Assembly: GCA_937891725.1 (NCBI GenBank) | Contig: CALAHL010000892.1 | Coordinates: forward strand, 1-7,560 | DNA length: 7,560 nt | DNA from: an uncultured Rhodospirillaceae bacterium | GTDB taxonomy: Bacteria > Pseudomonadota > Alphaproteobacteria > Thalassobaculales > Thalassobaculaceae | Reading direction: 5' to 3' | Shown: positions 1-6,592 of the stretch, one piece after another | How positions within the stretch are numbered: position 1 is the first letter of the stretch | Layout: each line of letters starts with the position of its first letter | Translations under genes and position numbers: made by a program | The notes under the pieces: generated by a model | What the model saw: only the letters and a program-made list of their open reading frames with translations | Told to the model about the DNA's origin: nothing | Databases searched by the model: none

Positions 1-250
1 ACCAGGTAGATGCTTCATGCCGTCAAGCCAGACTCATTCAGCAACAGGCTCATAAAGCAAAAAAACATGCCGGTGCTTACGGGAGACCAAGGGCTCTGGT
101 CGAGGCTGGGGGAGGCCAGGCATTGTCACGTCTACCCGATTTTCTCGATAGCAAGCCGCAGCAATGGGGGTCCGTTGCAGGATCGGAACCTGAACCTCTT
201 GCACCGGGTCTTCGAAGATGTGACAGGGTCGCCTGATTGCCTGTAGGTTA
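1..250. other. Upstream stretch with no supportable gene
   Basis: I see no convincing gene here. A 78-codon plus-strand frame (10-246) starts without a recognisable ribosome binding site, and its translation resembles no family I know. A minus-strand frame is open for part of the stretch but has no clear start and ends at an in-frame stop near position 37. The composition is less GC-rich than the genes to the right, with a run of seven A residues near 59-65. It could be a decayed gene end or plain intergenic DNA. No tRNA-like cloverleaf or rho-independent terminator was seen. Confidence 0.5.
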
Positions 251-265
251 GTGTCGTAATCAAAA

Positions 266-287
266 GTTCACATTTCTGAACGTGAAC
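266..287. promoter_or_regulatory. Operator-like inverted repeat upstream of phnD
   Basis: GTTCAC (266-271) and GTGAAC (282-287) form a perfect 6-base inverted repeat around a 10-base spacer. The spacer contains a further TGAAC (277-281), so the element has one GTTCA half-site on the top strand and two TGAAC half-sites 6 bases apart. It overlaps the proposed -35 box of phnD, as expected for a transcription-factor operator. The regulator is unknown. It does not match the two-repeat Pho box. Confidence 0.4.
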
Positions 288-294
288 CTAAAAC
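267..294 (+). promoter_or_regulatory. Candidate sigma-70-type promoter for phnD operon
   Basis: TTCACA (267-272) matches five of six bases of the -35 consensus. TAAAAC (289-294) matches four of six bases of the -10 consensus, with a 16-base spacer. Transcription would then begin near 301, just ahead of the AGGGAGG ribosome binding site (301-307) and the phnD ATG at 317, giving a very short leader. The match is modest and rests on sequence alone. Confidence 0.3.
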
Positions 295-316
295 GCTATC
301 AGGGAGGATAGAGATC

Positions 317-1276
317 ATGCTGAGACGTCATTTGCTCGGGACTTTGGTGGCGGGCGTGGGCCTCGCGGCTTTGGCCTGGTCGGGCAGCGCGCAGGCGCTG
401 GATTCGCGGTTTACGGACACCAATGGCGACCTGGTTGCCGACACGCCGACCGACGCATCACAGCAGGTCGACCCAGACACCCTGATCTTTGCCTATACAC
501 CGGTCGAAGATCCCGCCGTGTACGCAAAAGTCTGGGACGGATTCCTGCGCCATATGGAATCCGTTACCGGCAAGAAGGTTCAATTCTTTCCGGTCCAATC
601 GAACGCCGCGCAGATCGAGGCCATGCGGGCCGGGCGCCTGCATGTCGCGGGGTTCAATACGGGCTCCAATCCGCTTGCGGTCAACTGTGCGGGATTCGTC
701 TCCTTCGCCATGATGGCGGCCAAAGACGGGACCTTCGGCTACAATATGGAGATCATCACCTATCCGGGCAGCGGGATCGAAAAGGTCGAGGATATCAAAG
801 GCAAGAAGATGGCCTTTACCTCGCAAACCTCTAACTCCGGTTTCAAGGCGCCGTCCGCGATCCTGAAGGCGGATTACGGTATGCTTCCGGACCAGGATTT
901 TGAGCCGGTTTTCTCCGGCAAGCACGACAACTCGATCCTGGGTGTCGCCAACAAGGATTATCCGGCGGCTGCCATTGCCAACTCGGTGATGCACAGGATG
1001 ATCGCGCGGGATGTGATTACCGCGGATCAGGTGGTTTCAATCTATAAGTCGCAGACCTTCCCGACCACCGGATTCGGCTACGTCTACAACCTGAAGCCGG
1101 AACTGCAGGAGAAGATCAAGGAGGCGTTCTTCACCTACGATTGGGAAGGTTCGGCGCTTCAGGAGGAGTTCGCCCGGTCGGGTGAGGAGTCCTTTATTCC
1201 GATCACCTATAAGGAGTACTGGGACGTGATCCGGAAGATCGATACCGCCAACGGTGTCTCCTACGACTGCAAGTGA
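317..1276 (+). CDS. phnD: Phosphonate/phosphite/phosphate ABC transporter, periplasmic binding protein
   Basis: This is the solute receptor of a PhnCDE-type ABC importer (319 aa). It is expected in the periplasm, where it delivers a phosphorus oxyanion to the membrane subunits. An Arg-rich start and hydrophobic core (residues 3-21) end in a good signal-peptidase site, AQA|LD, after residue 27. A PhnD-like oxyanion motif, SQTSNSG, lies at 169-175, and H203 matches the conserved His of the family. C124 and C318 are the only cysteines of the mature protein and could pair. Residues 34-42 (DTNGDLVAD) resemble a calcium-binding loop. Compared from memory with E. coli PhnD, the residues that hold the amino group of 2-aminoethylphosphonate (E177, D205) fall at S223 and T251, so the ligand is probably not an aminoalkylphosphonate. 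The ATG at 317 follows AGGGAGG at 301-307. It is the first gene of the run, 40 bases before phnC. Confidence 0.9.
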   Translation: MLRRHLLGTLVAGVGLAALAWSGSAQALDSRFTDTNGDLVADTPTDASQQVDPDTLIFAYTPVEDPAVYAKVWDGFLRHMESVTGKKVQFFPVQSNAAQIEAMRAGRLHVAGFNTGSNPLAVNCAGFVSFAMMAAKDGTFGYNMEIITYPGSGIEKVEDIKGKKMAFTSQTSNSGFKAPSAILKADYGMLPDQDFEPVFSGKHDNSILGVANKDYPAAAIANSVMHRMIARDVITADQVVSIYKSQTFPTTGFGYVYNLKPELQEKIKEAFFTYDWEGSALQEEFARSGEESFIPITYKEYWDVIRKIDTANGVSYDCK

Positions 1277-1316
1277 TCGGTCTCATCGGTCCTGACACCT
1301 CACGGGGAGCGCCCGA

Positions 1317-2180
1317 ATGCTGCGATTGACCAATCTCTCAAAGGTCTACGCAACCGGAGATCGGGCGCTCACCGATGTGAGCTTTACGGTCGAACCCGGT
1401 CAGGTCGTCGGCCTGATCGGGCCGTCCGGTGCCGGTAAGTCCACATTGATCCGATGTATCAACCGCCTGGTCGAGCCGACCTCGGGTCAGGTGCACCTCG
1501 GGGATATGGAAATCACCGGAATGCGCCGTCACGGGCTCCGGCGCGCGCGGCGCCGGATCGGGATGATTTTCCAGGAATACGCCCTGGTCGAGCGCCTGAC
1601 GGTCATGGAGAACGTGCTCTCCGGACAGTTGGGGTATGTCGGATTTTGGCGGAGCTTCTTCCGCAAGTTTCCCCCGGAAGCGGTGGCGAACGCCTATCGC
1701 CTGCTGGACCGGGTCGGACTTTCGGCACATGTCGACAAGCGGGCCGACGCGCTCTCCGGCGGACAGCGACAGCGTGTTGGCATCGCCCGCGCCTTAGCCC
1801 AGAATCCGGATCTCCTGTTGATCGATGAGCCGACGGCATCTCTCGATCCAAAGACCTCTCGGCAGATCATGCGTCTGATCGTGGAGATCTGCGATGAGCG
1901 GGGTTTGCCGGCGATCATCAACATTCACGACGTAGCCCTCGCGCAGCAGTTCGTGCGGCGGATCATCGGGCTGCAGTCCGGCCACGTGGTGTTTGACGGA
2001 AGTCCGGACGGCCTGGATGCCGAGGTTCTGACCAAGATCTACGGCGAAGAGGATTGGTCAGCGACCATTCGCAAGACCGACGACGACGTCGATGAGGATC
2101 TCGCCGACGAGGGGGAGCCGGCAGGTGTGGTGCAGGAGACCGAGGCCGCCCGTCGCGAACGGATGGCGGGTCTGACATGA
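1317..2180 (+). CDS. phnC: Phosphonate-type ABC transporter ATP-binding protein
   Basis: This is the cytoplasmic ATPase subunit that powers the importer (287 aa). All ABC motifs are present: Walker A GPSGAGKST at 35-43, Q-loop Q86, signature LSGGQ at 146-150, Walker B LLLIDEP at 166-172, and H-loop H204. The stretch after the Q-loop (LVERLTVMENVLSGQLGY, about 90-107) is characteristic of PhnC and separates it from other phosphate ATPases such as PstB. The protein is somewhat longer than usual because of a strongly acidic tail (about residues 243-287) with no recognised domain. The ATG at 1317 is preceded by GGGGAG at 1304-1309. The stop codon overlaps the phnE1 start by four bases (ATGA, 2177-2180), which suggests translational coupling. 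Confidence 0.92.
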   Translation: MLRLTNLSKVYATGDRALTDVSFTVEPGQVVGLIGPSGAGKSTLIRCINRLVEPTSGQVHLGDMEITGMRRHGLRRARRRIGMIFQEYALVERLTVMENVLSGQLGYVGFWRSFFRKFPPEAVANAYRLLDRVGLSAHVDKRADALSGGQRQRVGIARALAQNPDLLLIDEPTASLDPKTSRQIMRLIVEICDERGLPAIINIHDVALAQQFVRRIIGLQSGHVVFDGSPDGLDAEVLTKIYGEEDWSATIRKTDDDVDEDLADEGEPAGVVQETEAARRERMAGLT

Positions 2181-2989
2181 CCATGTCGCCGGACGTCCCG
2201 TTTCGGGAGACATGGTCGCGGCCGCCGTTCATCAAACGGGCCTGGTTGCGCTGGACCCTCTACGGTGGTGCGCTGCTTTATCTGGCGTTGGCCATCGGGT
2301 CGATTGAGGTGAACTGGACCCGGGTCTGGGATGGGCTCGACCGCGGGGTTCGGTTCATCGAGGGCTTTCTGGTGCCGGATTTCACCAGTCGCTGGGAGGA
2401 CATCCTGGTCGGGATGGAAGAGAGTCTGACCATGACCGTGACCTCGACGGTGGTTGGGGTGCTGATCTCAATTCCGATCGGGATCGGAGCCGCCCGCAAC
2501 ATCGCGCCGCTGCCGGTGTATGCCGTGTGTCGGGCAATCGTCGCTCTGTCGCGGAGCTTTCAGGAGATCATCGTCGCCATTCTGTTCGTGGCCATGTTCG
2601 GGTTCGGACCGTTGGCCGGCTTCATGACGCTGTCCTTCGCGACCATCGGCTTCCTCGCCAAGCTCCTGGCGGAGGATATTGAAGACATCGACGAGAGCCA
2701 GGCGGAGGCGATCCGGGCAACCGGTGCCGGGTGGTGGCAGATCGTCACCTATGCCATCCAGCCCCAGGTCATGCCGCGGCTGGTGGGATTGAGTCTGTAC
2801 CGCCTGGATATCAATTTCCGGGAGTCTTCGGTGATCGGAATTGTCGGGGCCGGCGGCATCGGGGCCACGCTGAACACCGCGATGGACCGGTATGAATACG
2901 ATTCCGCAGCAGCGATTCTGATCATCATTATTCTCATCGTGATGGCTGCCGAATACCTGTCCGGGTTCGTTCGGAAGTGGGTGCAGTGA
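2177..2989 (+). CDS. phnE: Phosphonate-type ABC transporter permease, first copy
   Basis: This inner-membrane channel subunit (270 aa) pairs with the adjacent second permease. Hydrophobic segments appear at about 26-44, 83-103, 117-138, 140-160 and 244-262, fitting a multi-spanning PhnE fold. The cytoplasmic EAA loop that docks on the ATPase is at about 175-184 (EAIRATGA at 177-184). The PhnE hallmark FRESSVIGIVGAGGIG occupies 214-229. The chosen ATG (2177) overlaps the phnC stop. A second ATG at 2183 would remove two residues and lies inside a strong inverted repeat (2179-2217). GGATGG and GGCGGG just upstream (2161-2170) may serve as the ribosome binding site. Confidence 0.9.
   Translation: MTMSPDVPFRETWSRPPFIKRAWLRWTLYGGALLYLALAIGSIEVNWTRVWDGLDRGVRFIEGFLVPDFTSRWEDILVGMEESLTMTVTSTVVGVLISIPIGIGAARNIAPLPVYAVCRAIVALSRSFQEIIVAILFVAMFGFGPLAGFMTLSFATIGFLAKLLAEDIEDIDESQAEAIRATGAGWWQIVTYAIQPQVMPRLVGLSLYRLDINFRESSVIGIVGAGGIGATLNTAMDRYEYDSAAAILIIIILIVMAAEYLSGFVRKWVQ
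2179..2217 (+). repeat. Inverted repeat at the phnC-phnE1 junction
   Basis: GACCATGTC (2179-2187) pairs perfectly with GACATGGTC (2209-2217). Inside it, TCCCG (2196-2200) pairs with CGGGA (2204-2208) around a TTT loop. The two stems stack directly on the right side and are separated on the left by eight unpaired bases. In mRNA this would give about 14 base pairs starting at the second base of the overlapping ATGA. It would bury the alternative phnE1 start at 2183. It may tie permease translation to ribosomes finishing phnC, but no run of T follows, so it is not a rho-independent terminator. Confidence 0.45.
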
Positions 2990-3804
2990 TGTCCGCAACC
3001 TCACCATCGTCTCAAACATCCTGGCGAAAGCGGACAACCAGACAGGAGCTGATGTTGTGGCTCGGCTGGTTGGCGCTGATCGCCTTCTTCGTCTTCTGCT
3101 GGCAGGTGATGACTCAGAACACGATCTGGGCCTTCGTCTCGGATGCGCCGAGCCAGGCGGGCGATATCGGCTCCCGCATGTTTCCGCCGCGTTGGTCGTA
3201 TATCCCACAGCTTCTGGAGCCGCTTTGGGATACCATGAACATCGCGACATTGGGCACGCTTCTGGCGCTTTTCATGGCGATCCCTGTCGCGTTTCTGGCA
3301 GCGCGCAATACGACTCCCAGCGTCCGTTTTATCCGGCCGATCGCGCTGCTGATCATCGTGTCCAGCCGATCGATCAACTCGCTTATCTGGGCATTGCTGC
3401 TGGTCGCGATCATCGGTCCGGGCGTGCTGGCCGGGATCGTGGCGATCGCCTTTCGGTCTATCGGCTTCATCGCCAAGTTGCTCTACGAAGCGATCGAGGA
3501 GATCGACGCAAGCCAGGTCGAAGCGGTAGCCGCCACCGGTGCCACCAAAGCGCAGATCATGGACTACGCCGTCGTGCCGCAGATTTTGCCGGCCTTTGCC
3601 GGAATTACCGTCTTCCGATGGGACATCAATATCCGGGAGTCGACGGTTCTCGGGTTGGTCGGCGCCGGGGGGCTGGGCTTGCGTCTCCAGGAATCCCTGA
3701 ACGTGCTGGCATGGCCACAGGTGACGGTGATCTTCATGCTGATCCTGATCACCGTGCTGTTCAGCGAGTGGATCTCGGCGAAAGTCCGTCATGCCATTAT
3801 CTGA
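2989..3804 (+). CDS. phnE: Phosphonate-type ABC transporter permease, second copy
   Basis: This is the second membrane subunit of the importer (271 aa from this start), a paralogue of the preceding permease. Landmarks fall at nearly the same positions: the EAA loop SQVEAVAATGA at 175-185 and the PhnE hallmark IRESTVLGLVGAGGLG at 215-230. Several long hydrophobic segments are present, including one near the N terminus and one near the C terminus. The ATG at 2989 shares one base with the phnE1 stop (TGATG) and has GGAAGTGGG (2973-2981) at a suitable distance. An in-frame GTG at 2977 would add four residues but lacks a better binding site. Two separate PhnE permeases are common in PhnCDE systems and probably form a heterodimer. 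Confidence 0.9.
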   Translation: MSATSPSSQTSWRKRTTRQELMLWLGWLALIAFFVFCWQVMTQNTIWAFVSDAPSQAGDIGSRMFPPRWSYIPQLLEPLWDTMNIATLGTLLALFMAIPVAFLAARNTTPSVRFIRPIALLIIVSSRSINSLIWALLLVAIIGPGVLAGIVAIAFRSIGFIAKLLYEAIEEIDASQVEAVAATGATKAQIMDYAVVPQILPAFAGITVFRWDINIRESTVLGLVGAGGLGLRLQESLNVLAWPQVTVIFMLILITVLFSEWISAKVRHAII

Positions 3805-3838
3805 GCCGAGTGCTCCTGCGAAGACCTAAGGCCAGACC

Positions 3839-5479
3839 ATGCATCTACTTCTTGAGGTTGCCGGAGGTGTCGCCCTTCTGATTTGGGGCGTACGTATGGT
3901 GAGGACGGGCGTCACCCGCGGTTTCGGCTCCGCGATCCGCCGCGGCATCGCGACAGCGACGCACAACCGACTGATGTCCTTTATGACGGGAATGGCGGTC
4001 ACGGGGATCCTGCAAAGCAGTACCGCCACCGCCCTGATCGTCGGCTCCTTTGGCGGGCGTAAGGTGATTCCGGCGACTGCCGCCTTTGCCATCATGTTGG
4101 GGGCGGATGTCGGCAGCACGCTGGTCGTCCAGGTGTTGTCTTTCGATGTGTCCTGGATGTCGCCGGTGCTTCTTCTGCTTGGGGTCATCGGTTTTCTGTC
4201 GTCGGACAGCTCCCGCAGGCGGGCGCTGTCTCGTATGCTGATTGGGCTGGGTTTGATGCTGCTGGCGATCAAGCTCGTCATGCTGGCCTCCATTCCGCTT
4301 CGCGAAGGTCCGACGATTTCGGTTCTGCTGGCACCGCTCGCCTCGGACCCAATTCTGGCAATCCTGCTCGCGGCCCTGCTGGCCTGGATGGCGCATTCCA
4401 GTTTGACCGTGATCGTGTTGGTGATGGCGTTGGTGTCGCTGGGCGTGATCGAGTTGCAGCTGGCCTTGGCTCTGGTCCTGGGTGCGAATATCGGCAGCGC
4501 CATCACCCCGGTGGCCATGACCTGGCGATCGGATCCCGCTGCTCGACGAGTCCCGGTTGGTAACCTGATGATGCGGACCTCCGGCGCCCTGGCGATCTAT
4601 TGGACGATCCCTTGGCTGGTCCCGTATCTGTCCGATATTTCCATTGATCAGGGCCATCTGGTCGCCAACTTCCACACCGGATTCAATCTCGCCGTGGCGA
4701 TCGTTTTCCTGCCCCTGGTCGGGGTGGTCGCATCGGTGATCACCAGGCTCCTCCCGGATATCGCCCATACAGACGACGAGCGTCGTCCGAAATACCTGGA
4801 AGACTCCAATCTGGATACGCCGTCCGTCGCTTTGGCGGAGGCCGCGCGCGAGACCCTCCGGATCGGTGATACCATTGAGTCCATGCTGACCCGCACCATG
4901 GACGTGCTTCGCGGGGATCGGCCTGACGCTATTCAGGAGATTGAACAACAGGACGACGTGGTGGATTCCCTGCATGAAGAGGTGAAATTCTACCTGACGC
5001 GCCTGTCTCGTCAGGAGCTGGATCCGAGCGAAAGCCGGCGAGTGGTTGAGATCCTGACCTTCACCACGAATCTGGAGCATATCGGCGACATCATCGACAA
5101 GAACCTGCTGGAACTTGCCACCAAGAAAAGCAAGGAAGGCACCCAGTTCTCAAGTGCGGGCCTTCAGGAACTCGAAGAGATGCATGGGGAGGTTCTGGGC
5201 AACCTCAAGCTGGCTCTCAGCCTGTTCATGAACGCCGATGTCCGCCTCGCGCGGCGTTTGATGGAGCAGAAGGTCCATATCCGGGAGCTCGAACGGAAGT
5301 TCGCAGACGCCCATTATGCGAGGATCCGGGACGGCAGACCGGAATCCCTCGGCAGCAGTTCGTTGCATCTCGATGTGCTCCGTGATTTGAAGCGTATCAA
5401 CAGTCACGTGACCTCGGTTGCGTATCCGATCCTTGAATCGACGGGGCAGATCGCTGAAAGCCGTCTTCGGGACGGATAA
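3839..5479 (+). CDS. Na+/phosphate cotransporter-family protein with C-terminal PhoU-like domain
   Basis: This inner-membrane protein (546 aa) belongs to the Na/Pi-cotransporter family that includes NptA and YjbB. The N-terminal half holds two inverted-repeat-like units: QSSTAT at 59-64 with GADVGS at 88-93, then AHSSLT at 185-190 with GANIGS at 215-220. The second unit has His where the classical QSS motif has Gln. From about residue 329 to 540 there is a helical PhoU-like domain. It contains an acidic IEQQDDVVDSLHEEV segment and NLEHIGD at 411-417, typical of PhoU metal-binding helices. Relatives move phosphate with sodium or export it, and PhoU parts sense or limit phosphate flux. The ATG at 3839 follows TAAGG (3827-3831). 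It lies 34 bases after phnE2. Direction of transport cannot be read from sequence; export or homeostasis during growth on imported phosphorus is my inference. Confidence 0.88.
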   Translation: MHLLLEVAGGVALLIWGVRMVRTGVTRGFGSAIRRGIATATHNRLMSFMTGMAVTGILQSSTATALIVGSFGGRKVIPATAAFAIMLGADVGSTLVVQVLSFDVSWMSPVLLLLGVIGFLSSDSSRRRALSRMLIGLGLMLLAIKLVMLASIPLREGPTISVLLAPLASDPILAILLAALLAWMAHSSLTVIVLVMALVSLGVIELQLALALVLGANIGSAITPVAMTWRSDPAARRVPVGNLMMRTSGALAIYWTIPWLVPYLSDISIDQGHLVANFHTGFNLAVAIVFLPLVGVVASVITRLLPDIAHTDDERRPKYLEDSNLDTPSVALAEAARETLRIGDTIESMLTRTMDVLRGDRPDAIQEIEQQDDVVDSLHEEVKFYLTRLSRQELDPSESRRVVEILTFTTNLEHIGDIIDKNLLELATKKSKEGTQFSSAGLQELEEMHGEVLGNLKLALSLFMNADVRLARRLMEQKVHIRELERKFADAHYARIRDGRPESLGSSSLHLDVLRDLKRINSHVTSVAYPILESTGQIAESRLRDG

Positions 5480-5507
5480 GCCTTACCACTGAAAACGAGA
5501 GACCGGC

Positions 5508-5819
5508 ATGAAGCACCCCATTGATCAGCTCTTTGACGCGGTTCAACTCGCACGAGACGACACCAAGGTCGGCTCCCGGACCGCCCAGCTTTTGCGCGAC
5601 GGCAATCCGAAGATCGCGAAGAAGGTGGTCGAGGAAGCCACCGAGGTGGCCCTTGATGCTGTGATGTCCGAGCGGGACGGGGTGATCCGGGAGTCTGTCG
5701 ATTTGCTCTACAATCTCACCGTTCTTTGGGCCTGGATGGGGATCAGCCCGTCCGAGGTGTGGCATGAGATGGAGATCCGCGAGCGGGAGCTGGGATTGGC
5801 CGAAAAATGGCCGAAATGA
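5508..5819 (+). CDS. hisE: HisE-like phosphoribosyl-ATP pyrophosphohydrolase
   Basis: This small all-helical protein (103 aa) belongs to the HisE/MazG-type NTP pyrophosphohydrolases. HisE converts phosphoribosyl-ATP to phosphoribosyl-AMP in histidine synthesis. The metal-binding pattern EExxE is at 42-46 and ExxD at 62-65. RTAQLL (24-29), KIAKKV (35-40) and ESVDLLYN (62-69) follow the HisE pattern closely. A Val occupies position 41, where HisE usually has Gly. The start ATG (5508) has only a weak purine-rich stretch (about 5495-5502) upstream. It lies 28 bases after the Na/Pi gene and overlaps the next gene. No other histidine gene is visible, so it may be the biosynthetic enzyme placed away from its usual cluster or a paralogue acting on another nucleotide. 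Confidence 0.82.
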   Translation: MKHPIDQLFDAVQLARDDTKVGSRTAQLLRDGNPKIAKKVVEEATEVALDAVMSERDGVIRESVDLLYNLTVLWAWMGISPSEVWHEMEIRERELGLAEKWPK

Positions 5820-6592
5820 GCGCCGACACCGCTCGGTGCGACACCGCGCGTCGGGTCGCCGAGGCCGCAGGCGCCCTCGCGCTTGGATTCTTCCGGAACC
5901 GGGGTGACCTCACGATCGAAAGGAAGGGGCCGCAGGATCTGGTGAGTCGGGCCGACCGAGAGGTCGAGCACCTGATCCGACTCGAAATCGCCAAGGACTT
6001 TCCGGAGGACACGGTTCTCGGAGAAGAGCTGGGCGATCAGGCGGCGGATTCGGGTGACACCGGATGGGTGGTCGATCCAATCGACGGGACCCAGAATTTT
6101 CTGCGCGGTATTCCGCAGTTCGTGGTCTCCATCGCATACCGGGCGGCCGGGCTCACGCGGGTCGGTGTGATTCATGATCCGAATGCCGACGAGACCTTCT
6201 GGGCCATCAGAGGCCAGGGCGCCTTTCGGAATGGTGCGCGTCTTTCGGTTTCTCCGGCCTCGCAGTTGCGGGATGCCGTGATTGGCGTTGGCCATTCGCC
6301 ACGTCATGCGCCTTCGGAATTCACTTCGGTCATGACGGCCTTGGTCGACGCTGGAGCGCAGACCCGGAACTATTGTTGCGCCGCCCTGCAACTCGCCTAT
6401 GTGGCGGACGGCAGGCTGGACGCGACCTTAGATCCCTATCTTCTGGATTGGGATGTGGCCGCCGGCATCCTGTTGGTGGAGGAGGCGGGCGGGGAAGCCC
6501 GTCTCTTTGTACCTGGACGTATAGCGCCGAACGCGGACCGGTTGCTCGCGGGAACGCGGGGCCTGGTCCGGAGGCTTCAAACGTTGATCTGA
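5807..6592 (+). CDS. Inositol-monophosphatase-family phosphatase
   Basis: This Mg2+-dependent cytoplasmic phosphatase (261 aa) belongs to the IMPase/SuhB/CysQ/HisN superfamily and hydrolyses a phosphomonoester. The metal ligands are visible: GEE at 72-74, DPIDGT at 90-95, and WD at 215-216 in DWDVAAG. The QNFLRGIPQF segment (96-105) and the following SIA look more like inositol monophosphatases than the HisN histidinol-phosphatases. Compared from memory with human IMPase, Gly194-Thr195 of the substrate pocket correspond to C190-C191 and Glu213 to D209, so the substrate may differ. Two starts are possible: ATG at 5807, and ATG at 5816, which would give the classic four-base ATGA overlap with the hisE stop. 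Neither has a clear ribosome binding site, suggesting coupling to hisE. Confidence 0.88.
   Translation: MAEMSADTARCDTARRVAEAAGALALGFFRNRGDLTIERKGPQDLVSRADREVEHLIRLEIAKDFPEDTVLGEELGDQAADSGDTGWVVDPIDGTQNFLRGIPQFVVSIAYRAAGLTRVGVIHDPNADETFWAIRGQGAFRNGARLSVSPASQLRDAVIGVGHSPRHAPSEFTSVMTALVDAGAQTRNYCCAALQLAYVADGRLDATLDPYLLDWDVAAGILLVEEAGGEARLFVPGRIAPNADRLLAGTRGLVRRLQTLI

Noticed and set aside
10..246. 78-codon plus-strand open frame ahead of phnD
   Set aside because: It has no ribosome binding site, no recognisable family, and codon use unlike the neighbouring genes; an open frame of this length is expected by chance in GC-rich DNA.
220..272. Possible Pho box upstream of phnD
   Set aside because: Only one half-site-like GTGACAG (220-226) is present; the position 11 bases away on either side does not match, and TGTCGT near 252 has no partner at the right spacing.
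2468..3250. 260-codon minus-strand open frame across the phnE1/phnE2 junction
   Set aside because: It spans two real permease genes on the other strand and shows no family motif.
3001..3792. 263-codon minus-strand open frame opposite phnE2
   Set aside because: It has charged, low-complexity composition and lies opposite a well-supported permease; it is a shadow frame.
3845..5080. 411-codon minus-strand open frame opposite the Na/Pi gene
   Set aside because: It is antisense to a gene with clear motifs, and its translation is rich in Arg, Gln, His and Asp with no domain, which is typical of a GC-rich shadow frame.
5807..6592. Phosphatase as histidinol-phosphatase HisN, forming a his mini-operon with hisE
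   Set aside because: The DPIDGTQNFLRGIPQF region and following residues resemble inositol monophosphatases more than HisN, which usually has GTKAFITG; it is kept only as a minor alternative.
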